Of a DNA stretch of 64,000 nt, positions 9,175-17,497 are shown one piece after another. The stretch is from NCBI RefSeq assembly GCF_003075395.1, contig NZ_QDFV01000001.1, forward strand, positions 372,001 to 436,000, given 5' to 3'. Within the stretch, counting starts at the first letter, position 1. The number at the start of each line of letters is the position of its first letter. A program made the position numbers and the translations under genes. The notes under the pieces were generated by a model that was given only the letters and a program-made list of their open reading frames with translations, was not told the DNA's origin and ran no database searches. Source of the DNA: Microbacterium sp. TPD7012 (GTDB lineage Bacteria; Actinomycetota; Actinomycetes; Actinomycetales; Microbacteriaceae).

Positions 9175-9998
9175 CCGAGGTGCGCACCGAGCGGATCAGG
9201 GCATCCGTCGTCGAGGCGTACCGGGGCAGCTTCGCGGCCGCCGACCCGGTGCTCGCCGACGGAGACGCGCTCCCGGCCGGCTGGGAGGGCGTCTTCTTCC
9301 CGTTCGACGCGGCACTCGCCGACCTCCGCGCGGACGGCACGCCTGCTCGCGACGGGGTGATCCCCGAGATCGATCTGCCGCGCCGGATGTACGCGGGAGA
9401 GACGACGGAGTTCCTGCGCCCGATCCGCGTGGGCGACGAGGTCACCCGCACCACCGCCCTCGGCAGCGTCGTCGACAAGAACGGCTCGCGGGGGCGCCTG
9501 GTCTTCGTCGACGTGGAGCGCGAGTACACGACAGGCGGCGAGACCGCGGTGAGGAGCGTCTGGCACGACGTGTTCCTCGAGGCGGCCGATCCGGAAGCCC
9601 CGGCGCGCGCACCACGTCCCGACCCGGCTGTCGTGGCGGAGGCGGACTGGCTCGAGGAGCTCACACCCGACGCCCGGCAACTGTTCCGGTTCTCGGCGCT
9701 CACGTTCAACACGCACCTCATCCATTACGACCGTGCCTGGGCACGCGATGTCGAGGGGCTCCCCGACCTGCTCGTGCACGGTCCGCTTACCCGCATCCTG
9801 CTGATGGATGCCGCGCGGCGGCATCTGGCGGGGCGCGTGCCTGTCCGTCTCGACGTGCGGGCGACCGCCCCGGTGCTCGTCGACCGACCGCTGAGGATCG
9901 TGGGTCGAACCATCGGCGACACCACTCGCGTGACCGCCGTCGACCCGGACGACATCCTGCTCGCGACCGCCGACATCGACTGGGAGACGGCCTCATGA
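9171..9998 (+). CDS. Hot-dog acyl-CoA hydratase/dehydratase (HTD2 / FAS1-like dehydratase, mesaconyl-CoA hydratase type)
   Basis: A 275-residue protein with two hot-dog halves. The N-terminal half (~1-145) has the FAS1-like dehydratase pattern ('PRRMYAGETTEFLRPIRVGD'). The C-terminal half (~160-275) carries the catalytic segment 'SALTFNTHLIHYDRAWA' followed by 'LVHGPL', as in mesaconyl-C4-CoA hydratase and Htd2-type proteins. In an HMG-CoA operon the natural guess is hydration of 3-methylglutaconyl-CoA to HMG-CoA or a related branched enoyl-CoA. The ATGA-type overlap with the CoA-transferase (9171-9174) indicates one operon. Confidence 0.82.
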   Translation: MTEVRTERIRASVVEAYRGSFAAADPVLADGDALPAGWEGVFFPFDAALADLRADGTPARDGVIPEIDLPRRMYAGETTEFLRPIRVGDEVTRTTALGSVVDKNGSRGRLVFVDVEREYTTGGETAVRSVWHDVFLEAADPEAPARAPRPDPAVVAEADWLEELTPDARQLFRFSALTFNTHLIHYDRAWARDVEGLPDLLVHGPLTRILLMDAARRHLAGRVPVRLDVRATAPVLVDRPLRIVGRTIGDTTRVTAVDPDDILLATADIDWETAS

Positions 9999-10633
9999 GG
10001 CACACCCCCGACTACGTGCTCGAAGACGTCGACGCCATCCGCGCCCTCGTGCGCGAGAACCCGTGGGCGACGATCGTGAGCCACGTGCCGGGTGAGGGGC
10101 TCGTGGCATCGCACTACCCGATGCTCCTCGACGAGGATGCCGACGGCATCGTGCTGCTCAGTCACGTCGGCCGGCCCGATGAGCGGCTGCACCGACTCGG
10201 CGAGCACGAGGTGATGGTCATCGTCTACGGGCCGCAGGGCTACGTCTCGCCCGGCTGGTACGACGTCTCACCCGCGGTGCCGACCTGGGACTTCGCGGTC
10301 GCGCACCTGCACGGCATCCCCGAGATCCTCTCCGACGACGAGAACCTGCAGGTGCTCGACCAGCTCGTCGCATGGTTCGAGGGCCCGCTGCCCGAGCCGT
10401 TCCTCATGCATCGCACGCTCGAGAACACGGCTTACGCCGAGCGGATCGTGCACGGCACGGTCGGATTCCGGCTGCGCGTCGACCGGGTCGAGGCGAAGGA
10501 CAAGATGAGTCAGGACAAGCCGGCCGAGGTGATCGCCAAGATCGTCGAGGCGCTCCGGCGTCCCGGACCCTACGAGAACCCGACGCTCGCCGATCGCATC
10601 GCGAGCACCAATGGACTGGAGGTGACGGCATGA
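9995..10633 (+). CDS. FMN-binding PaiB-family protein
   Basis: A 212-residue protein of the PaiB family, which has a split-barrel FMN-binding fold. Family features are 'ENPWATIVSH' near the N-terminus, 'VASHYPMLLDE', 'LLSHVGRPDERLHRL' and 'VYGPQGYVSPGWY' (~85-97). PaiB was first named as a negative regulator in Bacillus, but most homologues have no known regulatory role and may be flavin or heme-type enzymes. It overlaps genes on both sides (9995-9998 and 10630-10633), so it is translated as part of the catabolic operon. Confidence 0.85.
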   Translation: MRHTPDYVLEDVDAIRALVRENPWATIVSHVPGEGLVASHYPMLLDEDADGIVLLSHVGRPDERLHRLGEHEVMVIVYGPQGYVSPGWYDVSPAVPTWDFAVAHLHGIPEILSDDENLQVLDQLVAWFEGPLPEPFLMHRTLENTAYAERIVHGTVGFRLRVDRVEAKDKMSQDKPAEVIAKIVEALRRPGPYENPTLADRIASTNGLEVTA

Positions 10634-11658
10634 CCGCATTCGTGGGAGTCGCCGACATGGTGGAGTGGATCACGCGCCGCGGCGCGGAGACGATCATGGC
10701 CGAGATGGCCGACACGATCGAGGAGGACTTCCGTCGCTGGGAGTCGTTCGACAAGAGCGAGCGCGTCGCCAACCACACGCCGTTCGGCGTGATCGAGCTG
10801 ATGCCGATCAGCGATCCCGACCTCTACGCCTTCAAGTACGTCAACGGGCACCCGTTCAACCCCGGTCGCGGGTATCAGACGGTGACCGCGTTCGGCGTGC
10901 TCGCCGACGTGCACAACGGGTATCCGGTATTCCTCGCCGAGATGACGCTGCTCACCGCGTTGCGCACCGCAGCGACCTCGGCGATGGTCGCCCGGCGCCT
11001 TGCCCGCGCGGACTCGAGCACGATGGCGATGATCGGCGCGGGAAGCCAGGCCGAGTTCCAGGCGCTGGCCTTCCGCGGCGTGCTCGGCATCTCGCGGCTG
11101 CGCATCTACGACGTCGACCCCGCGGCATCCGAGAAGTTCGTCCGCAACCTCGCATCGCGCGGCTTCGACATCACCGTCTGCGGCTCCGCCGCCGAGGCGG
11201 CATCCGGGGCCGACATCGTGACGACCTGTACGGCCGACAAGGCGGTGGCGCAGGTGCTGAAGGATGCCGACGTCACGTCCGGCATGCACATCAACACGAT
11301 CGGCGGAGACTGCCCCGGCAAGACCGAGCTCGACCCGCGGATCCTGGAGCGCGGACCGGTGTTCGTGGAGTACACGCCGCAGACACGCGTCGAGGGCGAG
11401 ATCCAGAACGTCGCGGCCGACTTCCCGGTGACCGAGTTCTGGCAGGTGCTCGCGGGGCTCGCGGCGGGTCGCACCTCGGACGAGCAGGTCACGATCTTCG
11501 ACTCCGTCGGGTTCGCGATCGAGGACTTCTCGGCGCTGCGGCACCTGCGCGCCGACCTCGCCGGCGCCGGGTTCGAGACCGAGATTGACCTCGTCGCCGC
11601 GCCCGAGGACCCGAAGGACCTCTTCGGCTTCGCGCACGCGCCCGTTCCGGCTCGCTGA
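10630..11658 (+). CDS. Ornithine cyclodeaminase / mu-crystallin family protein
   Basis: A 342-residue NAD(P)-dependent enzyme of the OCD/mu-crystallin family. The Rossmann motif is 'MIGAGSQAEFQALAF' (~135-150), and the substrate-side 'DLYAFKYVNGHPFNPGRGYQTV' region, longer than in small ketimine reductases, resembles the ornithine/lysine cyclodeaminase group. Possible reactions are deamination-cyclisation of an amino acid or reduction of a cyclic imine. It overlaps the PaiB-like gene by four bases and is followed after 34 bp by two amidohydrolases, which suggests catabolism of an amino- or amide-bearing compound. Confidence 0.87.
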   Translation: MTAFVGVADMVEWITRRGAETIMAEMADTIEEDFRRWESFDKSERVANHTPFGVIELMPISDPDLYAFKYVNGHPFNPGRGYQTVTAFGVLADVHNGYPVFLAEMTLLTALRTAATSAMVARRLARADSSTMAMIGAGSQAEFQALAFRGVLGISRLRIYDVDPAASEKFVRNLASRGFDITVCGSAAEAASGADIVTTCTADKAVAQVLKDADVTSGMHINTIGGDCPGKTELDPRILERGPVFVEYTPQTRVEGEIQNVAADFPVTEFWQVLAGLAAGRTSDEQVTIFDSVGFAIEDFSALRHLRADLAGAGFETEIDLVAAPEDPKDLFGFAHAPVPAR

Positions 11659-11692
11659 ACGCGTCTTCGCGCCTCCTTCCGATCGGAGCACC

Positions 11693-13162
11693 ATGACCGA
11701 GTCCGTGACCCTCGCCGGCGTACGGCCCTACGACGGCGGCGAGCCCGTCGACCTCGTGCTGCGCGACGGCGCGATCGCCTCGATCGCGCCCGCCGGCGCG
11801 GCGGCGCGGGAGGGCGAGGTCGTCGAGGCCGCGGGGCGTTGGGTGGGACCGGGTCTCTGGGACGCCCACGTGCACTTCACGCAGTACGTGAACCGGCGCC
11901 GCCGGCTCGACCTGACCGAGACGCGGAGCGCGGCCGACGTGCTCGACATCGTGCGGTGGGCCCGGGCGGCGGATGCGCCGCTGACGAACGGGATGCTGAT
12001 GGGCTACGGCTTCCGCGACGGACTCTGGCCGGTGCCGTCGTCGCTGGACGCGCTCGAGGAGACCGTCTCCGACGTCCCGGTCGTGCTCGTGAGCGGCGAC
12101 CTGCACTGCGGGTGGATGAACCGCGCCGCTGCCTCGCGCTTCGGCATCGAGCTCGACGCCTCCGGGCTGCTGCGCGAGGGGCCGTGGATTGCGCTGCTGC
12201 ACTCGTTCGACGCGGCGTCCGACCTGTCATCCGACACCTACCGTGAGGCCGCCGAAGCCGCGGCGGCGCGAGGTGTGGTCGGCATCGTCGAGTACGAGAA
12301 CACCGACAACGTGTCGGAGTGGTCGGAGCGCACGGCGAGCGGACTCACGAGCCTTCGAGCCGACATCGCGGTGTGGCCCGACCTGCTGGATTCGGTCATC
12401 GCCGCAGGTCGCCCCACGGGCGACGTGGTCGACGAGCAGGGACTCATCACCTTCGGTCGCCTCAAGGTCGTCGTCGACGGGTCGCTGAACACCCGTACCG
12501 CGTGGTGCTGGGATCCGTATCCCGGGATGGATCCCGGACATCCACATGCCTGCGGTCTGGAGAGCGTGCCGATCCCCGAGCTGAGACGTCTGCTGGAGCG
12601 CGCGCGGGGCGCCGGGATCGAAGCGGCCGTGCACGCGATCGGCGACCGCGCCAACACCGCGGTGCTCGACACGTTCGAGGCGCTCGACATGAAGGGCATC
12701 ATCGAGCACGCGCAACTCGTGCGGGACGAGGACTTCGACCGGTTCGCCGAGCTCGGGCTCATCGCGAGTGTGCAGCCGGAGCACGCGATGGACGACCGCG
12801 ATGTCGCCGACCACCACTGGGCCGGTCGCACCGGGCGGGCGTTCGCGTTCGGGTCGCTGCACCGCTCCGGCGCTGCGCTGCGGCTCGGGTCGGATGCGCC
12901 GGTGGCTCCGCTCGACCCGTGGGTGTCGCTGAGCGCGGCGACCGCTCGCAGCAGGGGGAACCGCGACGCCTGGCATCCGGAGCAGCGTCTGCCGCTGGAC
13001 GTCGCGCTCGCGGCATCCGTCCGCACCTCGCTCGCCGTCGGGCAGCCGGCCGACCTCGTGATCACCGACCGCGACCCGTATGCGAGCGACCGCGATCAGC
13101 TGCGAGAGATGCCCGTAGCCGCCACGCTGCTCGGCGGCCGATTCACCTGGCGAACGATGTGA
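11693..13162 (+). CDS. Amidohydrolase family protein, YtcJ type (first of a tandem pair)
   Basis: A 489-residue metal-dependent hydrolase of the amidohydrolase-3 (YtcJ / N-substituted formamide deformylase-like) group. It shows the HxH metal motif 'GLWDAHVHF' (H59/H61), 'AVHAIGDRANTAVLDTFEAL' with further metal or active-site histidines, 'IEHAQLVRDEDFDRF', and a final beta-sandwich segment 'ADLVITDRDPYASD'. Such enzymes hydrolyse formamides and other amides. The next gene at 13170 is a paralogue with the same motif positions, seven bases away. Substrate unknown. Confidence 0.9.
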   Translation: MTESVTLAGVRPYDGGEPVDLVLRDGAIASIAPAGAAAREGEVVEAAGRWVGPGLWDAHVHFTQYVNRRRRLDLTETRSAADVLDIVRWARAADAPLTNGMLMGYGFRDGLWPVPSSLDALEETVSDVPVVLVSGDLHCGWMNRAAASRFGIELDASGLLREGPWIALLHSFDAASDLSSDTYREAAEAAAARGVVGIVEYENTDNVSEWSERTASGLTSLRADIAVWPDLLDSVIAAGRPTGDVVDEQGLITFGRLKVVVDGSLNTRTAWCWDPYPGMDPGHPHACGLESVPIPELRRLLERARGAGIEAAVHAIGDRANTAVLDTFEALDMKGIIEHAQLVRDEDFDRFAELGLIASVQPEHAMDDRDVADHHWAGRTGRAFAFGSLHRSGAALRLGSDAPVAPLDPWVSLSAATARSRGNRDAWHPEQRLPLDVALAASVRTSLAVGQPADLVITDRDPYASDRDQLREMPVAATLLGGRFTWRTM

Positions 13163-13169
13163 GGACGAC

Positions 13170-14744
13170 ATGACGACTTTCACCAACGGACGGGTGTTCA
13201 CCGGCGCATCCGAGACGGCATTCGTCTCGGCGTTCCGCATCACCGACGGGGTCGTCGACTGGGTCGGCGAGTCTGCCGAGGTCAGCGACCCGGATGCCGT
13301 CGACCTGGGTGGGCGCACCGTGCTGCCCGGGTTGCTCGACAGCCACACGCATCCGGCGCTGCTGGCCGGCACGGCGGCGGCCGCCGAGTGCTTCCCGCCG
13401 TCCGTGGGCTCGCCCGACGAGCTCGTCGCCGTGCTGCGGGAGCACGCTTCCCGGCTCGCATCCGATGCCTGGGTGCTCGGCCGCGGCTTCGACGACACGA
13501 AGTTCCCCGACCGGCGGATGCCGACGGCGGCGGATCTCGATCGTGTGAGCACGGAACGACCGGTCCTCGTGTGGCGCTGCGATGCGCACTCCGCCGTCTG
13601 CAACTCGAAGGCGCTCGAGGTCGCGGGCATCACCGCCGACTCGGTCGACCCCGAGGGAGCGCGGTTCGAGCGCGACGCCGACGGCACGCCGAACGGCGTG
13701 CTGACCGAGATCGCCGCCGTCGATGCTGTGGCGCGGTTCATCCCGGCGCCGACGCGCGACGACCAGCTCGCGGCGATCGTGTCGATCGGCGAGGAGCTGG
13801 CCTCCCGGGGCATCGTCGCCGTGTGCGACCTGCTGTCGTCGCGCATCGATCAGCCGCTCGCGACCTTCCGGGCGGCGGTCGAATGGGGGCTGCGCACTCA
13901 GGTCGCGCTGTACCCGGGCTGGGATCCGGCCGCGCCGCTCGCCGACCTGAAGGCCGGGGATCGCGAGGGGCAGATCCGCGTGGCCGGGGTGAAGGTCGTC
14001 CTCGACGGCGCGTACTCCAACCGCACGGCCTGGGTGCACGAGGCGTACCCCGGCTCCTGCGACCACGGCCTGCGGCTGGTGGACGACGCCGATGTGCTCG
14101 CTGCGGGCGAGTGGGCGCGCCGCAACGGGGTGCAGCTCGCCGTGCACGCCATGGGCGACCGTGCGCTCGACCGCGTCGTCGAGCTGTTCGAAGACGCGGA
14201 GCCGTGGCTCGACGGCATTCCCTCGGTGCGCATCGAGCACGCGACGATCGTGAGCGACGCCTACCTCGCGCGCCTGACCGCGGCTCGGATGTCGTTCGGC
14301 ATCGCCACGCACACGGTGTTCTTCTTCGCCGAGTACGACGGCTACGAGAAGGCGCTGCGCGTCGAGCAGGTGCCCGATGCCTACCCGATCGCCCGCCTGT
14401 ACGCGGGGCTCGGCCCTCTCGCGCTGTCGTCGGACCGCCCGGCGACGGCATGGAGCGGTGCGGACGACGTGATGCTGTCGGTCGAGGCGGCGGTGCGTCG
14501 GCGCACCTACAACGGCATCGAGTTCGGGGCCGAAGCCGCGATCACGGTCGCCCAGGCTCTGCTGCTCTACACGTCGCGCGCGGAGTCGCTGTCGCCGTTG
14601 ACCGGTGTCGGCACGCTTGCGCCGGGGTACGACGGCAGCTTCGCCGTGCTCGACCGCGACGTGTTCACCGTGCCCGACGACGAGATCGCCGCCGTGCGGG
14701 TCGCAGAGACCTGGATCCGCGGCGAGCGGGTGTTCGTGCGGTGA
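13170..14744 (+). CDS. Amidohydrolase family protein, YtcJ type (second of a tandem pair)
   Basis: A 524-residue amidohydrolase-3 family enzyme. The HxH motif lies at H59/H61 ('GLLDSHTHPAL'), and 'AVHAMGDRALDRVVELFEDA' and 'RIEHATIVSDAYLARL' match the paralogue at 11693. It is longer by about 35 residues, mainly in the N-terminal half of the barrel. It is the last gene before a strong palindrome at 14759-14817 and a convergent regulator gene. The pair may act on two related substrates or as consecutive steps. Confidence 0.9.
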   Translation: MTTFTNGRVFTGASETAFVSAFRITDGVVDWVGESAEVSDPDAVDLGGRTVLPGLLDSHTHPALLAGTAAAAECFPPSVGSPDELVAVLREHASRLASDAWVLGRGFDDTKFPDRRMPTAADLDRVSTERPVLVWRCDAHSAVCNSKALEVAGITADSVDPEGARFERDADGTPNGVLTEIAAVDAVARFIPAPTRDDQLAAIVSIGEELASRGIVAVCDLLSSRIDQPLATFRAAVEWGLRTQVALYPGWDPAAPLADLKAGDREGQIRVAGVKVVLDGAYSNRTAWVHEAYPGSCDHGLRLVDDADVLAAGEWARRNGVQLAVHAMGDRALDRVVELFEDAEPWLDGIPSVRIEHATIVSDAYLARLTAARMSFGIATHTVFFFAEYDGYEKALRVEQVPDAYPIARLYAGLGPLALSSDRPATAWSGADDVMLSVEAAVRRRTYNGIEFGAEAAITVAQALLLYTSRAESLSPLTGVGTLAPGYDGSFAVLDRDVFTVPDDEIAAVRVAETWIRGERVFVR

Positions 14745-14758
14745 CGCGCTGATGGGCG

Positions 14759-14817
14759 GACTTCGCGCCGTGGGGAGGAGCTTCGGCGCGGCATGCTCCT
14801 CCCCACAGTGCGAAGTC
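14759..14817. terminator. Large two-arm palindrome between convergent genes
   Basis: GACTTCGC (14759-14766) pairs with GCGAAGTC (14810-14817), and inside it GTGGGGAGGAGC (14770-14781) pairs with GCTCCTCCCCAC (14795-14806). That gives 20 paired bases with symmetric 3-nt internal loops and a 13-nt apex. It sits between a plus-strand gene ending at 14744 and a minus-strand gene ending at 14842, so it can serve as a bidirectional terminator. There is no T-run. It is also long and regular enough to be a member of a palindromic intergenic repeat family. Confidence 0.6.
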
Positions 14818-14841
14818 AGCCCGACGGGGAGTGGTGTGAGA

Positions 14842-16320
14842 CTACCCCGCCCCGAGCAGCCGCACCCGGCACGCGAGTTCGACCGCGAAGCGCACGTCCG
14901 GGTCGTCGAGGTCGATGTCGAGTCGCTCGCGGATGCGGCGCATGCGGTAGCCGACGCCGTTCGGGTGCAGCATCAGCTCCCTGCCCGCGTGCACGAGCGA
15001 GCGCCCGTGCGCGAGGTACACGAGCAGCGTGCGCACAGCGCTGAGCGCGCGCTCCGGACCGAGGTCGTCGAGCGGACGCAGCACATCGTGCAGCAGGTCG
15101 CGGCTGATCGGAGAGGCGTAAACGTCGAGCAGCACGCGCCGGAGCCCTGTCACGTCGGTGAGCTCGACCCCGCCCAGGCGCCCGGCGGCGATCGCGGACT
15201 CCGCGGCGATCCGGGCCTCGGCGGCCGACTGCCGCAGTCCCAGGGCGCCGAGTTTGGGTGTGCCCAGCCCCAGCGTGTACGCCCACTCGGCACCGGCGAG
15301 TTCGCGGGCCTGCTGCTGGATCAGTCGCGCCACCTCGCGCACTCTGCGCTGGTGGTCTCCGGCGCCGTGCTCCTCGGTGCACACCAGCATCAGGTCGTCC
15401 TGCAGGAACGCGGCGTGCCACATCTCCTCCCGCGACTCGACGAGCTGCAGCACGAACAGCTCGAGCGCCGGCTGCACGCTGCGGGGTGCCCGGGCTTCGG
15501 GGTCGGCGGTGTGCGTCGGTGCGAGCCATGCGACCACGTGAGACTGGGGGAGAGGCAGCCCGAGCCGTGCGGCCTGGCCCACGAAGCCCTCCACGCGCGA
15601 CGACTCGGCGAGCACCAACTCGACCAGCAGATCCGCACGGGACTGCGTCGGCGCGTACCTGTCGCGGCTCTGCCGCTGCACGACGCGCGAGAGCAGGGAG
15701 GCGATCACCGGCACCGACACGGCCGTGGCGCCGTCAGTGCTCGCCGCCACCAGGCGTCCGACCGGCACCTCGCCGATGCAGACCGCGTCGGACGACGCCC
15801 AGGTCACGGTCGGGTCGGCGATCATCGAGAGCTCGATACCCAATGCGCCGCTTGCGGCGGCGAGAATGCTCTCCGGCGTGCTCTCCGATGCCGCGGCCGC
15901 CTCGGTGGCCGCGGACACCGCGTGCGCGCCGCGCATCATGGCCTCGGAAGCGCCGCCGGAGATCGCACGGTCGATGGTCTTCGCCAGATCAGCGGCGCCC
16001 GTGCCGGCGGCGGAGAACACGGGAACGCCGCCGCGGGTCGCGAGCACCGTGGCGGTCTCGGCAAGTGCGAGCGCGGTGGTGAACACGATGCCGGCGAGTC
16101 CGCGGGCACTGGCCTGCCGCAGCGCGACATCGATGCGATACGGCGGCGGCTGCTCGTCGCCGGGGATGATGACGAGCGTCCCGGCAGGAACCGCATCGAG
16201 GCGATCCACCGAGGCGAGGTCGACTCGGGCCACCACGCGGGAGTCGACCGGTCCGGCGATGTGGAGCAACCCGAGACGGCTCGCATCTCCTCGCAGGTCT
16301 TCAAGCGTGTACTGTGCCAT
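14842..16320 (-). CDS. PucR-family transcriptional regulator
   Basis: A 492-residue regulator. Residues ~10-115 match the PucR N-terminal purine-catabolism-type domain ('HIAGPVDSRVVARVDL', 'PAGTLVIIPGDEQ', 'LAGIVFTTALALAETATVLA'), and residues ~445-490 form the C-terminal HTH_30 ('LHPNGVGYRMRRIRERL'). It is divergent from the DUF917/hydantoinase operon at 16394 and is presumably its regulator. The likely ATG lies inside a 7-bp inverted repeat (16310-16330), which suggests autoregulation. A GTG six bases upstream is an alternative start. Confidence 0.9.
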   Translation of the reverse strand: MAQYTLEDLRGDASRLGLLHIAGPVDSRVVARVDLASVDRLDAVPAGTLVIIPGDEQPPPYRIDVALRQASARGLAGIVFTTALALAETATVLATRGGVPVFSAAGTGAADLAKTIDRAISGGASEAMMRGAHAVSAATEAAAASESTPESILAAASGALGIELSMIADPTVTWASSDAVCIGEVPVGRLVAASTDGATAVSVPVIASLLSRVVQRQSRDRYAPTQSRADLLVELVLAESSRVEGFVGQAARLGLPLPQSHVVAWLAPTHTADPEARAPRSVQPALELFVLQLVESREEMWHAAFLQDDLMLVCTEEHGAGDHQRRVREVARLIQQQARELAGAEWAYTLGLGTPKLGALGLRQSAAEARIAAESAIAAGRLGGVELTDVTGLRRVLLDVYASPISRDLLHDVLRPLDDLGPERALSAVRTLLVYLAHGRSLVHAGRELMLHPNGVGYRMRRIRERLDIDLDDPDVRFAVELACRVRLLGAG

Positions 16321-16330
16321 CCGCACAGTA
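16310..16330. promoter_or_regulatory. Inverted repeat covering the PucR start codon, candidate operator
   Basis: TACTGTG (16310-16316), a 7-nt spacer, and CACAGTA (16324-16330) form a perfect inverted repeat. It spans the start codon of the minus-strand PucR gene and lies about 30 bp upstream of the -35 of the divergent DUF917 operon, so one bound protein could affect both genes. A similar ACTGTG-N9-CACAGT is found at 31084-31104. Confidence 0.5.
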
Positions 16331-16358
16331 TGCCTCGAAACACTGGATCGTGGAGACA

Positions 16359-16387
16359 TTGTCCCCCCTTCGGCCCGACCGTAGCGT
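16359..16387 (+). promoter_or_regulatory. Promoter for a leaderless DUF917-operon transcript
   Basis: TTGTCC (16359-16364) and TAGCGT (16382-16387) are separated by 17 bp. The ATG of the DUF917 gene begins six bases after the -10 and has no Shine-Dalgarno sequence, the arrangement expected for a leaderless mRNA, which is common in actinobacteria. Confidence 0.5.
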
Positions 16388-16393
16388 GAACAC

Positions 16394-17497
16394 ATGGCAC
16401 AGACATCCCCGATCGCGCGCACCGAGCGCCTCACCGAGATCACGGTCGACGACGTCGCCGCTCTGGGCATCGGCACCGCGATCTTCGGCACCGGTGGCGG
16501 CGGAGCCGTGTACACCAGCCAGATCATGGTCGAGAACGCACTGCGCGACAACGGCCCGGTGCCGCTCGTCGCCGTCGATGACCTCGGACCTGAAGACGTC
16601 GTCATCCTGATGTCCGGCATCGGTGCTCCGACGGTGGGTATCGAGATGCTCTCGGCGACGGGGCAGATCCACGCGCTGCTCGCCGAGGCCGAGCGCCTCC
16701 TCGGACGCAAGGTCACCACGCTCATGGCGGCAGAGATCGGCGGCGGAAACGGCGTCCAGCCGATCGGCTGGGCCTCTCGCCTCGGACTCCAGGTGCTCGA
16801 CGCCGACGGGATGGGGCGGGCTTTCCCGGACGCCGCGATGGTCGCCATGAACGTCGCCGGAGTCCCGTGCGAATGGGCTGTGCAGAGCGACGTGGTCGGC
16901 AACATCTCCGTCATGAAGACCATCGACCTGCACTGGCTCGAGCGTCACGCACGCGCGCTCACCGTCGCGAGCGGTTCGATCTGCATCGGCGCGCACTACC
17001 CGATGACTGCCGATCAGGTGCGCGGCGCCGTGATCGAGGGAACCGTGAGCGCCTCGATCCGCGTGGGCCACGCCCTCATGTCGTCGCCCGATCCCGTGGC
17101 CGCGGTAGCGGAGGAGCTGGAAGCCCGTGTGCTGATGACCGGCAAGATCACCGACCTCGACCGCCGCACGGCCGGTGGCTTCGTGCGCGGCTCTGTGACG
17201 ATCTCCGGTACCGGTGCGGACCGCGGCCGCCTCCAGCGCCTTGAGCTGCAGAACGAGAACCTGCTCGTCCTCGAAGACGGCGAGGTGCTGGTCAGCGTCC
17301 CCGATCTGATCACGATCATCGACGCGGAGACCGGGCATGCGATCACCACCGAGATGCTGCGCTTCGGCCAGCGTGTGTCGGTGCTGGCCTGGGCGTGCGA
17401 TCCGATCTGGCGGACGCCGCGCGGTCTGGAACTCGCCGGTCCTCGCGCGTTCGGCTACGACCTGCCGTACGTCCCGTTCGAAGGAGCAACCCGATGA
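16394..17497 (+). CDS. DUF917 family protein
   Basis: A 367-residue protein of the DUF917 family, recognised from 'GIGTAIFGTGGGGAVYTSQ' near the N-terminus, 'MSGIGAPTVGIEML', 'MAAEIGGGNGVQPIGWA' and 'SIRVGHALM'. The family has no established reaction but is repeatedly encoded next to hydantoinase/oxoprolinase-type proteins, as here (the ATG of the next gene overlaps the stop by four bases). The two probably form one enzyme or act on one substrate, perhaps an ATP-dependent ring opening of a cyclic amide; that is inference from the partner family. Confidence 0.88.
   Translation: MAQTSPIARTERLTEITVDDVAALGIGTAIFGTGGGGAVYTSQIMVENALRDNGPVPLVAVDDLGPEDVVILMSGIGAPTVGIEMLSATGQIHALLAEAERLLGRKVTTLMAAEIGGGNGVQPIGWASRLGLQVLDADGMGRAFPDAAMVAMNVAGVPCEWAVQSDVVGNISVMKTIDLHWLERHARALTVASGSICIGAHYPMTADQVRGAVIEGTVSASIRVGHALMSSPDPVAAVAEELEARVLMTGKITDLDRRTAGGFVRGSVTISGTGADRGRLQRLELQNENLLVLEDGEVLVSVPDLITIIDAETGHAITTEMLRFGQRVSVLAWACDPIWRTPRGLELAGPRAFGYDLPYVPFEGATR

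Noticed and set aside
14605..16389. Long plus-strand open frame opposite the PucR gene
   Set aside because: Antisense shadow; the minus strand has clear PucR domains.
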